From: Izemoplasma sp964435595
Lineage (GTDB): Bacteria > Bacillota_I > Bacilli_A > Izemoplasmatales > Izemoplasmataceae
Direction of reading: 5' to 3'
NCBI GenBank assembly: GCA_964435595.1
Contig: CAYSZV010000008.1
Span: 1-64,000 of the forward strand
DNA length: 64,000 nt
Part shown: in pieces, positions 33,757-41,781 of the stretch
How positions within the stretch are numbered: position 1 is the first letter of the stretch
Layout of the letters: each line of letters starts with the position of its first letter
Position numbers and translations under genes: made by a program
Notes under the pieces: generated by a model
Database searches by the model: none
Seen by the model: only the letters and a program-made list of their open reading frames with translations
What the model was told of the DNA's origin: nothing

Positions 33757-34096
33757 CTTTAGTACCTCCTAATAACTCTTCTAAATCATCTTGAACAACA
33801 TTGTTTGGTTTCCCATAAGCAATATAAGTAGCTTTAGCAAGTGCGCTACTTCCAATTGGATTACTAATAGCAATAAATACAATAATTAGCATAATTTTCA
33901 AAATCCAATCACTTCCAAGACCAGCTGAAATACTGTAGAACAATACACCAAGCAACAATGCAAATGCACCTAGCGTAGTTGCTTTCGTTCCAGCTTGAAT
34001 ACGATTAAATGTGTCTGGCATACGTAATATACCAAGACCACCTAACAGGTAAAACAGACCACCAATAACTAAGAATATAACACTAATTATTTCCAT
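33746..34096 (-). CDS. mbxC: MrpG-like antiporter subunit
   Basis: The start is ATG 34096, which has TGGAGGGTAAAC before it; an in-frame upstream start inside mbxB is not supported. The 116-residue protein has three helices and the MrpG motif GGLGILRMPDTFNRIQAGTKATTLGAF. It overlaps mbxB by 14 bases. Confidence 0.92.
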   Translation of the reverse strand: MEIISVIFLVIGGLFYLLGGLGILRMPDTFNRIQAGTKATTLGAFALLLGVLFYSISAGLGSDWILKIMLIIVFIAISNPIGSSALAKATYIAYGKPNNVVQDDLEELLGGTKDVD

Positions 34097-34352
34097 GTTT
34101 ACCCTCCACATAACGACTGAATGTGATAGTTTCCATAAATGCCAAAATTGCATAAACAATTGCGATATCTAAAAACAAGCTATTTTGAAATAACATTGCC
34201 AACAAGGCAATTAATCCAATCGTAATAATATTAAATGTATCTAATGAAACAACTCGATCTGCAATACTTGGTCCTTTGATAAAACGAACCACAGCAAATA
34301 ACATACCAAGACCTACAAGACCAAATACGATATATTGTGCTATTTCCATCAT
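34083..34352 (-). CDS. mbxB: MrpF-like antiporter subunit
   Basis: The 89-residue, three-helix protein has the MrpF motif VRFIKGPSIADRVVSLDTFNI. It overlaps mbxA by four bases and mbxC by 14. Confidence 0.92.
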   Translation of the reverse strand: MMEIAQYIVFGLVGLGMLFAVVRFIKGPSIADRVVSLDTFNIITIGLIALLAMLFQNSLFLDIAIVYAILAFMETITFSRYVEGKHGNN

Positions 34353-34831
34353 TTGAAGATCACCCCTAATATGCGTTCAAAACGGCTACTAATATTGTTC
34401 TTATTTTCTGCCTGTGTTTTCCCTTTTACATCAACTGTATGAATATAAATATCTTGCTCATGTACATCAATACTCAAAGTACCAGGTGTAAGGGTAATCG
34501 AATTCGCTAGTGTTAATTTTGCAAACTCTCCTTTTAGATCTGTATCTACTTTTACAAATCCTGGATTCAACGGAATCGTAGGACTTAATACTCGTCTTGC
34601 GACATCAATATTCGCTAACACCAATTGCCATAAAAACACTGGTAAATATACAAATATGAAAACTACTAATCGATAGGGAAGCTTATAATCGAATGAATAG
34701 TTTACATATTTCGTCAGAATCAATGTCAAAATCGCACTAACAGCTATTCCAACAACCAACTCTTCAATCAAGAACCCAGCTAGTAATAAATAGACTAATA
34801 GTAATACTAAAAACGTTGCTAAATATTTCAT
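34349..34831 (-). CDS. mbxA: MrpE-like antiporter subunit
   Basis: The 160-residue protein has N-terminal helices and a soluble C-terminal part with the MrpE signature (AKLTLANSITLTPGTLSIDVHEQDIYIHTVDV). It is the first antiporter gene of the operon, overlapping the upstream methyltransferase-like gene by four bases. The downstream order E-F-G-DUF4040-B-C-D-D'-H-B-C-D matches the mbxABCDFGHH'MJKLN arrangement known from Pyrococcus. Confidence 0.93.
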   Translation of the reverse strand: MKYLATFLVLLLVYLLLAGFLIEELVVGIAVSAILTLILTKYVNYSFDYKLPYRLVVFIFVYLPVFLWQLVLANIDVARRVLSPTIPLNPGFVKVDTDLKGEFAKLTLANSITLTPGTLSIDVHEQDIYIHTVDVKGKTQAENKNNISSRFERILGVIFK

Positions 34832-35745
34832 AATATACCTCCTTTATTATTATATATTTTCAACTTAACGATATAACTGCTTGTCTCATTTTTTGGCCAT
34901 ATAAGCCATCTACTTACAATGGTTTGCATTTTATCATCAAGATTGTAAAGCCCATAATCCCCTAGACCCATTCCATACTTCTTCTTATATCCTTCATAGA
35001 TTTCTTCCATTACATCATAATTCTTAATACCATTTTTCACTCTTCTATAAAACCCACTTGACTGTTCTAATTCAAATACATCTGACAAGACCATCATACT
35101 ACCTTCTTCATGCAATAGCCCACGAAGATTTTGATTAAAACGATCGATTACTGATGGCATATGTTGCAATACAGATTCTCTAATATAAACACCCAAATGC
35201 TCTGGATAGCCACTGGCAATCAATTGCTCAATCAATACCGATAATTGATGATAGAGTAGCTGTGTATATATTGGACTAACATAGATAAAGTTATAATGAC
35301 CCCATTGATCTTTCATAAATTGATACGTTGTAACAGTATCAAATATATGAGATAACACTTGATCAATCTTTTCCTTATTCAGACATGTCGCGAATCGTTC
35401 TTTAAAGGAAGTTAATAAATCATGTTCCTCAAAGCCTGTGTATTCCACCTTCTTAACCACTATCTTATTGTGTTCGTGCTTTGACAATCTTTGATACGAC
35501 AATGCTCTCAACATAGATATTTCATCTACATCACTAAGTACTACCTCATTAAAAATACGAAGAAATTCTGATAGTGAAAAATCACTCAAATTCCCCGCAC
35601 CAACAATTAGTACACTATTTGGATTTTTAATTTGCTCAAAGAACGTCTTTAGCAAAAGATTAATATTGTCTTGAAAATGAAAGTTGTCTTGTGGATATAT
35701 TCTACTGCTATTTACTTGATTATTAAATTGTTCAATATATTTCAT
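34828..35745 (-). CDS. Methyltransferase-like protein of unknown function leading the Mbx-like operon
   Basis: Residues about 40-80 (NSVLIVGAGNLSDFSLSEFLRIFNEVVLSDVD) look like the nucleotide-binding start of a Rossmann-type SAM methyltransferase: a Gly-rich loop, then an acidic residue at the end of strand 2. The rest is helical and shows no motif I recognise; no cysteine cluster or membrane helix is visible. ATG 35745 is preferred because GGGTGAT precedes it and the promoter -10 ends only at 35764, leaving no room for a much longer leader. It overlaps mbxA by four bases, so it is part of the complex operon; an assembly, maturation or regulatory role is inference. Confidence 0.6.
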   Translation of the reverse strand: MKYIEQFNNQVNSSRIYPQDNFHFQDNINLLLKTFFEQIKNPNSVLIVGAGNLSDFSLSEFLRIFNEVVLSDVDEISMLRALSYQRLSKHEHNKIVVKKVEYTGFEEHDLLTSFKERFATCLNKEKIDQVLSHIFDTVTTYQFMKDQWGHYNFIYVSPIYTQLLYHQLSVLIEQLIASGYPEHLGVYIRESVLQHMPSVIDRFNQNLRGLLHEEGSMMVLSDVFELEQSSGFYRRVKNGIKNYDVMEEIYEGYKKKYGMGLGDYGLYNLDDKMQTIVSRWLIWPKNETSSYIVKLKIYNNKGGIL

Positions 35746-35757
35746 ATAATCACCCAT

Positions 35758-35791
35758 ACTAATATTATATATTAGTCATTAACTCTTACAA
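35758..35791 (-). promoter_or_regulatory. Promoter of the Mbx-like operon with overlapping palindrome
   Basis: On the minus strand TTGTAA (35791-35786) and TATAAT (35769-35764) are 16 bases apart. The -10 sits inside the perfect inverted repeat ACTAATAT-N3-ATATTAGT (35758-35776), a good operator candidate. Confidence 0.6.
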
Positions 35792-35796
35792 CAAGA

Positions 35797-35827
35797 TTAT
35801 TTCGTATGCGTAACAGTTTATTTCGTA
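35797..35827. repeat. Two direct repeats with 21-bp period upstream of the Mbx promoter
   Basis: TTATTTCGTA occurs at 35797-35806 and again at 35818-35827. The 21-bp spacing puts both on the same DNA face, just upstream of the -35 box, as activator sites often are. The remaining ~100 bases up to the next gene show nothing else recognisable. Confidence 0.5.
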
Positions 35828-35925
35828 AACGACCTAATAACGTCGCCACGCTTTGCCGTATAGTCTTATTTGTAATTTTTAGTATTTATAATGTTTATGA
35901 ATAATACCGTGCATATGCACAAAAA

Positions 35926-35949
35926 AAGAACGGACAATTATCCGTTCTT
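35926..35949 (-). terminator. Terminator of the ABC-F/exporter operon
   Basis: Stem AAGAACGGA/TCCGTTCTT with a six-base loop, followed on the minus strand by seven Ts. Confidence 0.85.
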
Positions 35950-37782
35950 AGATTCTTCTATCACTTTTGATTTAAATTGGTTGTTATAAAGTTGATAATA
36001 TTTACCTTCTTCTTTGATTAAATCGTGATGATTTCCTTGTTCAATTATCTCTCCATCTTCTAAAACTAAGATACGATCACTTGATGTGATTGTACTCAAT
36101 CGATGTGCAATTACAAAACTTGTTCTACCTTTTAATACAACATCAATTGCATGTTGTATCGCTTTTTCAGTATGTGTATCCACACTACTTGTTGCTTCAT
36201 CCAAAATTAGAATACGAGGATTTGCAATCAAAGCTCTTGCGAAACTAATTAACTGTTTTTGTCCAACCGATAATCTTGTTCCACCTTCGCCAACTTGTGT
36301 GTCATATCCTTCTTCAAATTCTTTTACAAAGTCATGAGCTTCTACCAGTTTTGCAGCTTCAATAATTTCTTCATCTGTTGCATCCAAACGACCAAATCGA
36401 ATGTTTTCTTTTATCGTTCCACTAAATAAATGAGGGGCTTGTAATACATATCCTAAATTACTGTGTAGCCACCCTAATGAACGATCTTTGTAATCTTTTC
36501 CATCAATCAAAATGACACCATCAGTCGGTTCATAAAAACGACAGATTAAATTTACAATTGTGGATTTACCAGCTCCCGTATGTCCTACTAAGGCAATACT
36601 TTGTCCTGCTTTTACATTTAAATTAAAATTACTTAATACTGTTTCACCTTTATTGTATTTGAATGTAACTTTTTTAAACTCTACATCTCCAACAAGTTCT
36701 TCCCAGTTTTCCTTTTTGAAATTGATGGCATCACCATATTTTTCAATGACATCTGGTCTGTCCCAAATTGCAGGTTTACTTTCAATCAAATCAAGAATTC
36801 GTTCACCAGAAGCCTGTGCTTGTTGTAAACGAGCCAATATATTTGCTAGTTGCATAATCGGTTCAAAAAATTGTCCTACAGCATTTACAAATAGATATAA
36901 TATACCAATATCAACAAAATATGGAAGGGTATTATCAATTATTGCCATATTCCCCCCAACAGCTAATACAGCTGCTGTAGCTATACTTGCAATGAATAAA
37001 ATCGATGGGAAGTACATTCCACTAAACATTGCTGCTCTAATAGAATGTCTTTTCATATTTGAGGTTAAGCGATCAAAATCTTCATAGTTTTGATCTTCTA
37101 GTACTAATGTTTTTGTTGTTTTAGCACCAGTAATTCCTTCATTGAATGATCCAGTAATTTTAGAATTTTCTTTTCTTATTTTTCGATAAGCATTCAAAAT
37201 CTTTTTTCTAAAATAAATACTAATCACTACCAATACTGGAACTACAGTGATAACAACTAGTCCTAGTCTCCAATTATATGAAAACATTACGATACTTGTG
37301 AATACCATTGTAAACATACCCCAAGATAAATCAATCAATGACCAACTAAGAATATCGCTTAGTCTTCTTGAATCACTTGTCATTCTAGCCATGATCCAAC
37401 CTACTGGAGTTTGGTCATAATATGAGAATGGCATTTCTTGTAATTTATTAAAGGCTTCTTTTCGAAGGGTATATGATAACTTTCGTTGTACTTGCCCTGC
37501 ATTAATAATGAATGTATATACCATTAAGGCAATGAGAATCATCACAACGGCATATACTGCAAGGAAGTAAGGCAACTGACTTAAATCTCCTGTTTTCGCA
37601 ATGTTATTGATTGCATATACGTTTATCAATGGATAAACTGCATCAATAATTGCCAAAGTAGTTGCCGCCATAATTCCAATTGTTAAATTCTTTCTAAATG
37701 GCTTCATGTAACTAAAAATCTTTTTCCATATCACTAAATCAAACTTGGATTCTGTGTATTCTGCTTCATCAAAGTAACTCAT
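35938..37782 (-). CDS. Heterodimeric ABC exporter, subunit with catalytic Glu (pair 1)
   Basis: The 614-residue half-transporter has six transmembrane helices (to about residue 330) and an ATPase domain: Walker A GHTGAGKST, Q-loop VLQAPHLFSG, a non-standard signature LSVGQ, Walker B ILILDEATSSVD with catalytic Glu, and switch His in VIAHRLSTI. The altered signature pairs with the degenerate partner encoded just upstream (37782-39626), giving one consensus and one degenerate ATP site as in BmrCD- or TM287/288-type multidrug exporters. The two genes overlap by one base. The substrate is unknown; location behind an ABC-F gene suggests antibiotic export. Confidence 0.92.
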   Translation of the reverse strand: MSYFDEAEYTESKFDLVIWKKIFSYMKPFRKNLTIGIMAATTLAIIDAVYPLINVYAINNIAKTGDLSQLPYFLAVYAVVMILIALMVYTFIINAGQVQRKLSYTLRKEAFNKLQEMPFSYYDQTPVGWIMARMTSDSRRLSDILSWSLIDLSWGMFTMVFTSIVMFSYNWRLGLVVITVVPVLVVISIYFRKKILNAYRKIRKENSKITGSFNEGITGAKTTKTLVLEDQNYEDFDRLTSNMKRHSIRAAMFSGMYFPSILFIASIATAAVLAVGGNMAIIDNTLPYFVDIGILYLFVNAVGQFFEPIMQLANILARLQQAQASGERILDLIESKPAIWDRPDVIEKYGDAINFKKENWEELVGDVEFKKVTFKYNKGETVLSNFNLNVKAGQSIALVGHTGAGKSTIVNLICRFYEPTDGVILIDGKDYKDRSLGWLHSNLGYVLQAPHLFSGTIKENIRFGRLDATDEEIIEAAKLVEAHDFVKEFEEGYDTQVGEGGTRLSVGQKQLISFARALIANPRILILDEATSSVDTHTEKAIQHAIDVVLKGRTSFVIAHRLSTITSSDRILVLEDGEIIEQGNHHDLIKEEGKYYQLYNNQFKSKVIEESKNG

Positions 37783-39626
37783 TATTCTCCCTCCTTGTCT
37801 AATTTATTATAATCATATTGTATGTTTGTTTGGATATCCCATAAATCATTATAGATTCCATCTCGTTTTAATAGTTCGTCATGTGTTCCCATTTCAGCGA
37901 CTTCACCTTTATCTAAAACAATGATTTTATCTGCTTCCATGGCTGTTGTAATGCGGTGAGTAATAATAAATACTGTTGTTTTTTTCCAATATTCATTCAA
38001 TGCATTTCTAATTTGAATGTCTGTTTCGGTATCAACCGCACTCAAAGAATCGTCGAAAATTAAAACAGGTTTACTATCTAGTAACATTCGAGCAATTGCT
38101 ACTCGTTGTTTTTGACCTCCTGATAATGTTACTCCTCGTTCTCCTACGATTGTTTCGTATCCGCGTTCAAAATTAACAATATCACTATGCACACTTGCAA
38201 TTGAAGCAGCATTATATACTTTATCTTGTTCTGCATTTTTATCCATAATTTTGATATTTTCATAAACACTTCTACTAAACAAGAATGGTTCTTGCATAAT
38301 AATACCAACATGTTGTCTCAAATGTTTCTTATTGATATCTTTAATATCCGTACCATCAAACATAATACTTCCTTTTTGATTCTCTAATAGTCTAACCATA
38401 AGGTTTATTAGTGTTGATTTTCCACTACCAGTTCTACCAACTATCGCTACAGTTTCACCTTTTTCGACTGTAAAAGATATGTCTTTAAGCAATTGTTTGT
38501 TATCATCTTCAAACTGGAAGCCAACGTTTTTGAATTCCACTTTACCTATTATTTCAGGCTTGTTATCTGTATCATTTACGTGTTCAGTTTCAGGTAACAT
38601 AATTTCGTCCAAGCGATCTAATGATACGATTGTTTTACCAAAATCTCCGATTACTCTACCCAATTGTCTCATCGGCCATACAACCATACCGACATACACC
38701 AAATAAGTTGCAAATTGTGGAGCTGAAATATCACCTCTAGATGTAAATAACAATCCAAATGATAATGCCAATGCATATTGTAAGAAGATAATGAAATCAG
38801 TTGAAGACCAGAAGATTGACATTACTTTCAGCAATCTGTAATCCTCATTAAGAAAATTAGTACTATCAATTTCAAAACGTTCAATTTCATGTTTTTCCTT
38901 TGCGAAAGCTTTTACAACTCGTATACCAGTTACACTTTCTTGAAGTGTTGTAGTCATTTTACCTTCTGCTTCCTCTACTTTTTTAAAAATACTCTTTACC
39001 TTCATAAAATATACAAATGTAATGATAAATATTACAGGTGTAATTGCAACACTAACAAGAGTCATTGCTACATTCATGCGTAACATTTGATAAATTGTAA
39101 ATCCAACTAAGAAAATCAAACGAAATACTTCAATTAACTGTTCACCAACAAACATACGATACTGATCTACATCAGTTGTGCAGCGTTGAATCAAATCACC
39201 GGTTTCTGCATGTGTATGATATGAAAATGATAAATCTTGTATTTTTTTATAAAGTGTGTTTCTCATTTTATAAGCAACTCGCTCCATAAATATACCATTT
39301 ACGATTCTTCTAACAATCATAAACATAACTCTAAATAAAGCAAATAATAAGAATACTACTGCAACCAATACAAGTTGTCTTTGTAATGTATCTGCATATG
39401 TCATTTGTTGCATAAACAACGGTAGTGTTGAAACCTCAGACGTACCATTATTATATTCTTCTACTAGCACCATTACATACTGCATAAATAATGGAACTAA
39501 TGTTCTAAAAAATTGCAATGCTATTAATAAAACTACAGCAATAAAGAAGAGCCAAGCATTCCCTTTCATCCATTTAAAAAATTGATGAAAACGATTGACA
39601 GATTTCTTTTTAATTGTCTTTTTCAT
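37782..39626 (-). CDS. Heterodimeric ABC exporter, degenerate-site subunit (pair 1)
   Basis: The 614-residue half-transporter has the typical six-helix domain. Its ATPase domain has Walker A GRTGSGKST and a canonical signature LSGGQKQRVAIAR, but Walker B is VLIFDDSLSAVD, with Asp where the catalytic Glu should be; the switch segment is IITHRITTA. That Asp is the classic mark of the non-hydrolysing site. It overlaps the ABC-F gene by 17 bases at its start and its partner by one base at its end. Confidence 0.92.
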   Translation of the reverse strand: MKKTIKKKSVNRFHQFFKWMKGNAWLFFIAVVLLIALQFFRTLVPLFMQYVMVLVEEYNNGTSEVSTLPLFMQQMTYADTLQRQLVLVAVVFLLFALFRVMFMIVRRIVNGIFMERVAYKMRNTLYKKIQDLSFSYHTHAETGDLIQRCTTDVDQYRMFVGEQLIEVFRLIFLVGFTIYQMLRMNVAMTLVSVAITPVIFIITFVYFMKVKSIFKKVEEAEGKMTTTLQESVTGIRVVKAFAKEKHEIERFEIDSTNFLNEDYRLLKVMSIFWSSTDFIIFLQYALALSFGLLFTSRGDISAPQFATYLVYVGMVVWPMRQLGRVIGDFGKTIVSLDRLDEIMLPETEHVNDTDNKPEIIGKVEFKNVGFQFEDDNKQLLKDISFTVEKGETVAIVGRTGSGKSTLINLMVRLLENQKGSIMFDGTDIKDINKKHLRQHVGIIMQEPFLFSRSVYENIKIMDKNAEQDKVYNAASIASVHSDIVNFERGYETIVGERGVTLSGGQKQRVAIARMLLDSKPVLIFDDSLSAVDTETDIQIRNALNEYWKKTTVFIITHRITTAMEADKIIVLDKGEVAEMGTHDELLKRDGIYNDLWDIQTNIQYDYNKLDKEGE

Positions 39627-41487
39627 TTTGTATCACCTCTTGTTCTTCTTGGAGTAAAATATATTCATCAAACATGTTTTCTAGATGATTTTTTAGCTCA
39701 TCAATTTCAGAGTTAAGTTTTTTCATCTTCCTAGCATCTAAATAATTTTCTTCCTTAAATAATTCGATTTCTTTATAACTAATTTTCTCTTCTAAAAGAT
39801 GAATGTCATTTTCAAGAACACGAATTTCTTTCTCATAATTTTTAATTTTATTTTTTGCTCTTTCTTTACTAATTTTCTGAATTTTATCAGTTTGTAATGC
39901 ATCTCTAAACTCGTCATAATTACCATTGTATTCTTTCATCGTTCCATTTTGTGATAAATAAATCAATTTTGTACCAATCTTGTTGATGAAATATCTATCA
40001 TGTGAAACAAATATAATTGGTCCAGTGAATTCATCGAACACGTCTTCTATAATGTCTTTTGTTTCAATATCTAAATGGTTTGTTGGCTCATCTAAGATGA
40101 GTAGGTCAGGTTCTTCAAGCATTAAGAGTAATAATACTAGTCTTACTTTCTCTCCCCCACTTAGTATACTGATTGGTTTATCTAAATCATCATTAAAGAA
40201 TAAGAAACGTGCCGCAACACTTCTTACATCATTATTCGTAAACATTGGATAAGTATCATGAATTTCTTGAAAAATTGTTTTGTTAAAATGGAGTGTTTCC
40301 TGATTTTGATCAAAATACCCAATCTTATATTCTCGTAAGAATTCAATTCTTCCTTTTAATGGTTTCAGTTTCTTTTCAATTACTTTTAGTAAGGTTGTTT
40401 TTCCTGTACCATTCGGTCCGATTATTGCCAATTTATCGAACCCTCTCATATTAAAATTCATTTGTTTGATAAGCGGAACATTATATCCTATCGTTAAATC
40501 TTTTGCATCCAAAATAATTTCTCTAGTTGCTCGTTTATCCTCAAATTTCATTTTCACTTTACGCTTTGATGAAGTCGGTTTTTGTAACTTGACCATTCTA
40601 TTAATTTTCTTCACTCTATCTTGTGCAATTGAAGCTCTTTTAGAGTTGAATCTAAATCGATCTACAAAACTTTGTAAATGTTCAATTTCTTTCTGCTGTT
40701 TATTATAATGTTTTAACATTACTTCGTAACGTTTTATCTTTTCTAATTCATATGTTTCATATGAACCAGTATATAAGTGTGCTGTCCCTTGATCTATTTC
40801 AATTATTTTTTTACATACTTTTGAAATAAAGTACTTATCATGAGTAACAATCAGTACTGCTCCTTCATACTTATTTAAGTAATCTTCAAGCCATTCAATA
40901 ATATTGATGTCTAAGTGGTTTGTCGGTTCATCTAGAATTAATAATTCCGGATTTATAAGAAGTAATTTAGAAAATGCAACTCGCGTTTTTTCACCACCGG
41001 AGAATGTACTAATTTTTCTTTTATACTCTTTTTTTGTAAACCCAAATTTTGATAAAATCAGATTAATTTTATAATGATACTCATATCCACCTTTGTTAAG
41101 GTAGTTTTCTTCAGCATTGGAATATTTTTTCAATAAATCATCGTCGTTAGGATATTTCGCTAACTCAATAGATAACTCATGCATCTTATTTTCCAAATGG
41201 ATTACTTCTTGAAACACTTCAAGCATTTCATCCATCAAAGTATTATCCGATTTAGATATTACATTTTGAGATAAATAGCCTATTGTAGCTTTATTATTCT
41301 TAAAAACTTGGCCATCATCAATTGATTCTTCTCCAATAATCATTTTAATCAACGTTGATTTTCCTGTACCATTTTTACCTATTAGTGCTAGTTTGTCTTT
41401 GCTATTAATATCAAATGAAATATGTTGAAATAAGGTTTCCCCGTTAAATTCTTTTTTTAATTTTGATACCGTTAAAATGTTCATCAT
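39610..41487 (-). CDS. ABC-F family ribosome-associated ATPase
   Basis: There are two ABC ATPase domains in one chain with no membrane part: first Walker A LIGKNGTGKST, signature FSGGEKTRVAFSK, Walker B ELLILDEPTNHLD; second GPNGTGKTT, LSGGEKVRLVLLL and DLLILDEPTNHLD. They are joined by the charged linker (about residues 240-320) that in ABC-F proteins enters the ribosomal E site. A C-terminal coiled coil (from about residue 530) resembles YdiF-like members. Start at ATG 41487 or 41484, after GAGGTGA. It follows a leader peptide and terminator, the arrangement used by antibiotic-inducible ABC-F genes. Whether it is a resistance factor or a general translation factor cannot be told from motifs. 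Confidence 0.9.
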   Translation of the reverse strand: MMNILTVSKLKKEFNGETLFQHISFDINSKDKLALIGKNGTGKSTLIKMIIGEESIDDGQVFKNNKATIGYLSQNVISKSDNTLMDEMLEVFQEVIHLENKMHELSIELAKYPNDDDLLKKYSNAEENYLNKGGYEYHYKINLILSKFGFTKKEYKRKISTFSGGEKTRVAFSKLLLINPELLILDEPTNHLDINIIEWLEDYLNKYEGAVLIVTHDKYFISKVCKKIIEIDQGTAHLYTGSYETYELEKIKRYEVMLKHYNKQQKEIEHLQSFVDRFRFNSKRASIAQDRVKKINRMVKLQKPTSSKRKVKMKFEDKRATREIILDAKDLTIGYNVPLIKQMNFNMRGFDKLAIIGPNGTGKTTLLKVIEKKLKPLKGRIEFLREYKIGYFDQNQETLHFNKTIFQEIHDTYPMFTNNDVRSVAARFLFFNDDLDKPISILSGGEKVRLVLLLLMLEEPDLLILDEPTNHLDIETKDIIEDVFDEFTGPIIFVSHDRYFINKIGTKLIYLSQNGTMKEYNGNYDEFRDALQTDKIQKISKERAKNKIKNYEKEIRVLENDIHLLEEKISYKEIELFKEENYLDARKMKKLNSEIDELKNHLENMFDEYILLQEEQEVIQNEKDN

Positions 41488-41512
41488 TCTCACCTCGAAT
41501 CCTGTAAAACAA

Positions 41513-41547
41513 TAAAAAAGTGCCTTCCATCAACGATGAAAGACACT
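41513..41547 (-). terminator. Attenuator terminator ahead of the ABC-F gene
   Basis: As RNA on the minus strand, AGUGUCUUUCAUC/GAUGGAAGGCACU forms a 13-bp stem whose only two non-Watson-Crick pairs are G-U, with a GUU loop and six Us after it. The G-U pairs exist only in the minus-strand RNA, which shows that this is the functional strand. It lies between the leader ORF and the ABC-F ribosome site, so it must be passed to express the operon. Confidence 0.85.
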
Positions 41548-41587
41548 ATAAGTACATAGAAATGATGTTCCTATAAATTTAAATAAA

Positions 41588-41677
41588 TTAAATTTGTCTA
41601 TTCAGTTGTGATGGTGTATGCGTGCTGAAAAAAGTGTAATTCACTGCATAACTCAATCTTAATACTAATTTAAACAT
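41588..41677 (-). CDS. 29-codon leader peptide of the ABC-F operon
   Basis: The short ORF starts at ATG 41677 behind a strong AGAGGTGATGGTA ribosome site and ends at TAA 41588. The peptide starts MFKLVLRLSYAV and ends PSQLNRQI. It has no counterpart elsewhere in the window. Position between a promoter and an intrinsic terminator upstream of an ABC-F gene marks it as a sensor of ribosome stalling. The sequence GTGATGGT at its ribosome site is exactly complementary to ACCATCAC near codons 20-23, so the site can be hidden in a long-range hairpin. Confidence 0.7.
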   Translation of the reverse strand: MFKLVLRLSYAVNYTFFSTHTPSQLNRQI

Positions 41678-41731
41678 TACCATCACCTCTTTCTTCATTA
41701 TTTTTGAGCGTTTTTGCTCTTAACCTTTAAT

Positions 41732-41760
41732 AGTTTAGCATATTTATAAATCGTTGTAAA
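41732..41760 (-). promoter_or_regulatory. Putative promoter of the leader/ABC-F/exporter operon
   Basis: TTTACA (41760-41755) and TAAACT (41737-41732) are 17 bases apart on the minus strand. A small GAGC/GCTC hairpin (41706-41720) follows before the leader ribosome site. Confidence 0.5.
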
Positions 41761-41781
41761 TAAGAAAAATAAAATAAATCG

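Noticed and set aside
33746..34159. Longer start for the MrpG-like gene at 34159
   Set aside because: The extra residues lie inside the MrpF-like gene in another frame; ATG 34096 has a GGAGG site and gives the family length.
28336..34831. A free-standing Mrp Na+/H+ antiporter operon separate from a complex I operon
   Set aside because: The genes overlap continuously with the NuoH/B/C/D-like genes, and there is no full-length MrpA; one Mbx-like complex explains everything.
24083..35745. Membrane-bound [NiFe] hydrogenase (Mbh/Ech)
   Set aside because: The large subunit lacks two of the four nickel-binding cysteines, and no hydrogenase maturation genes are present.
35830..35930. Possible small basic protein on the minus strand upstream of the Mbx promoter
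   Set aside because: A frame of about 35 codons reads without stops, but it has no start codon or ribosome site and crosses the promoter.
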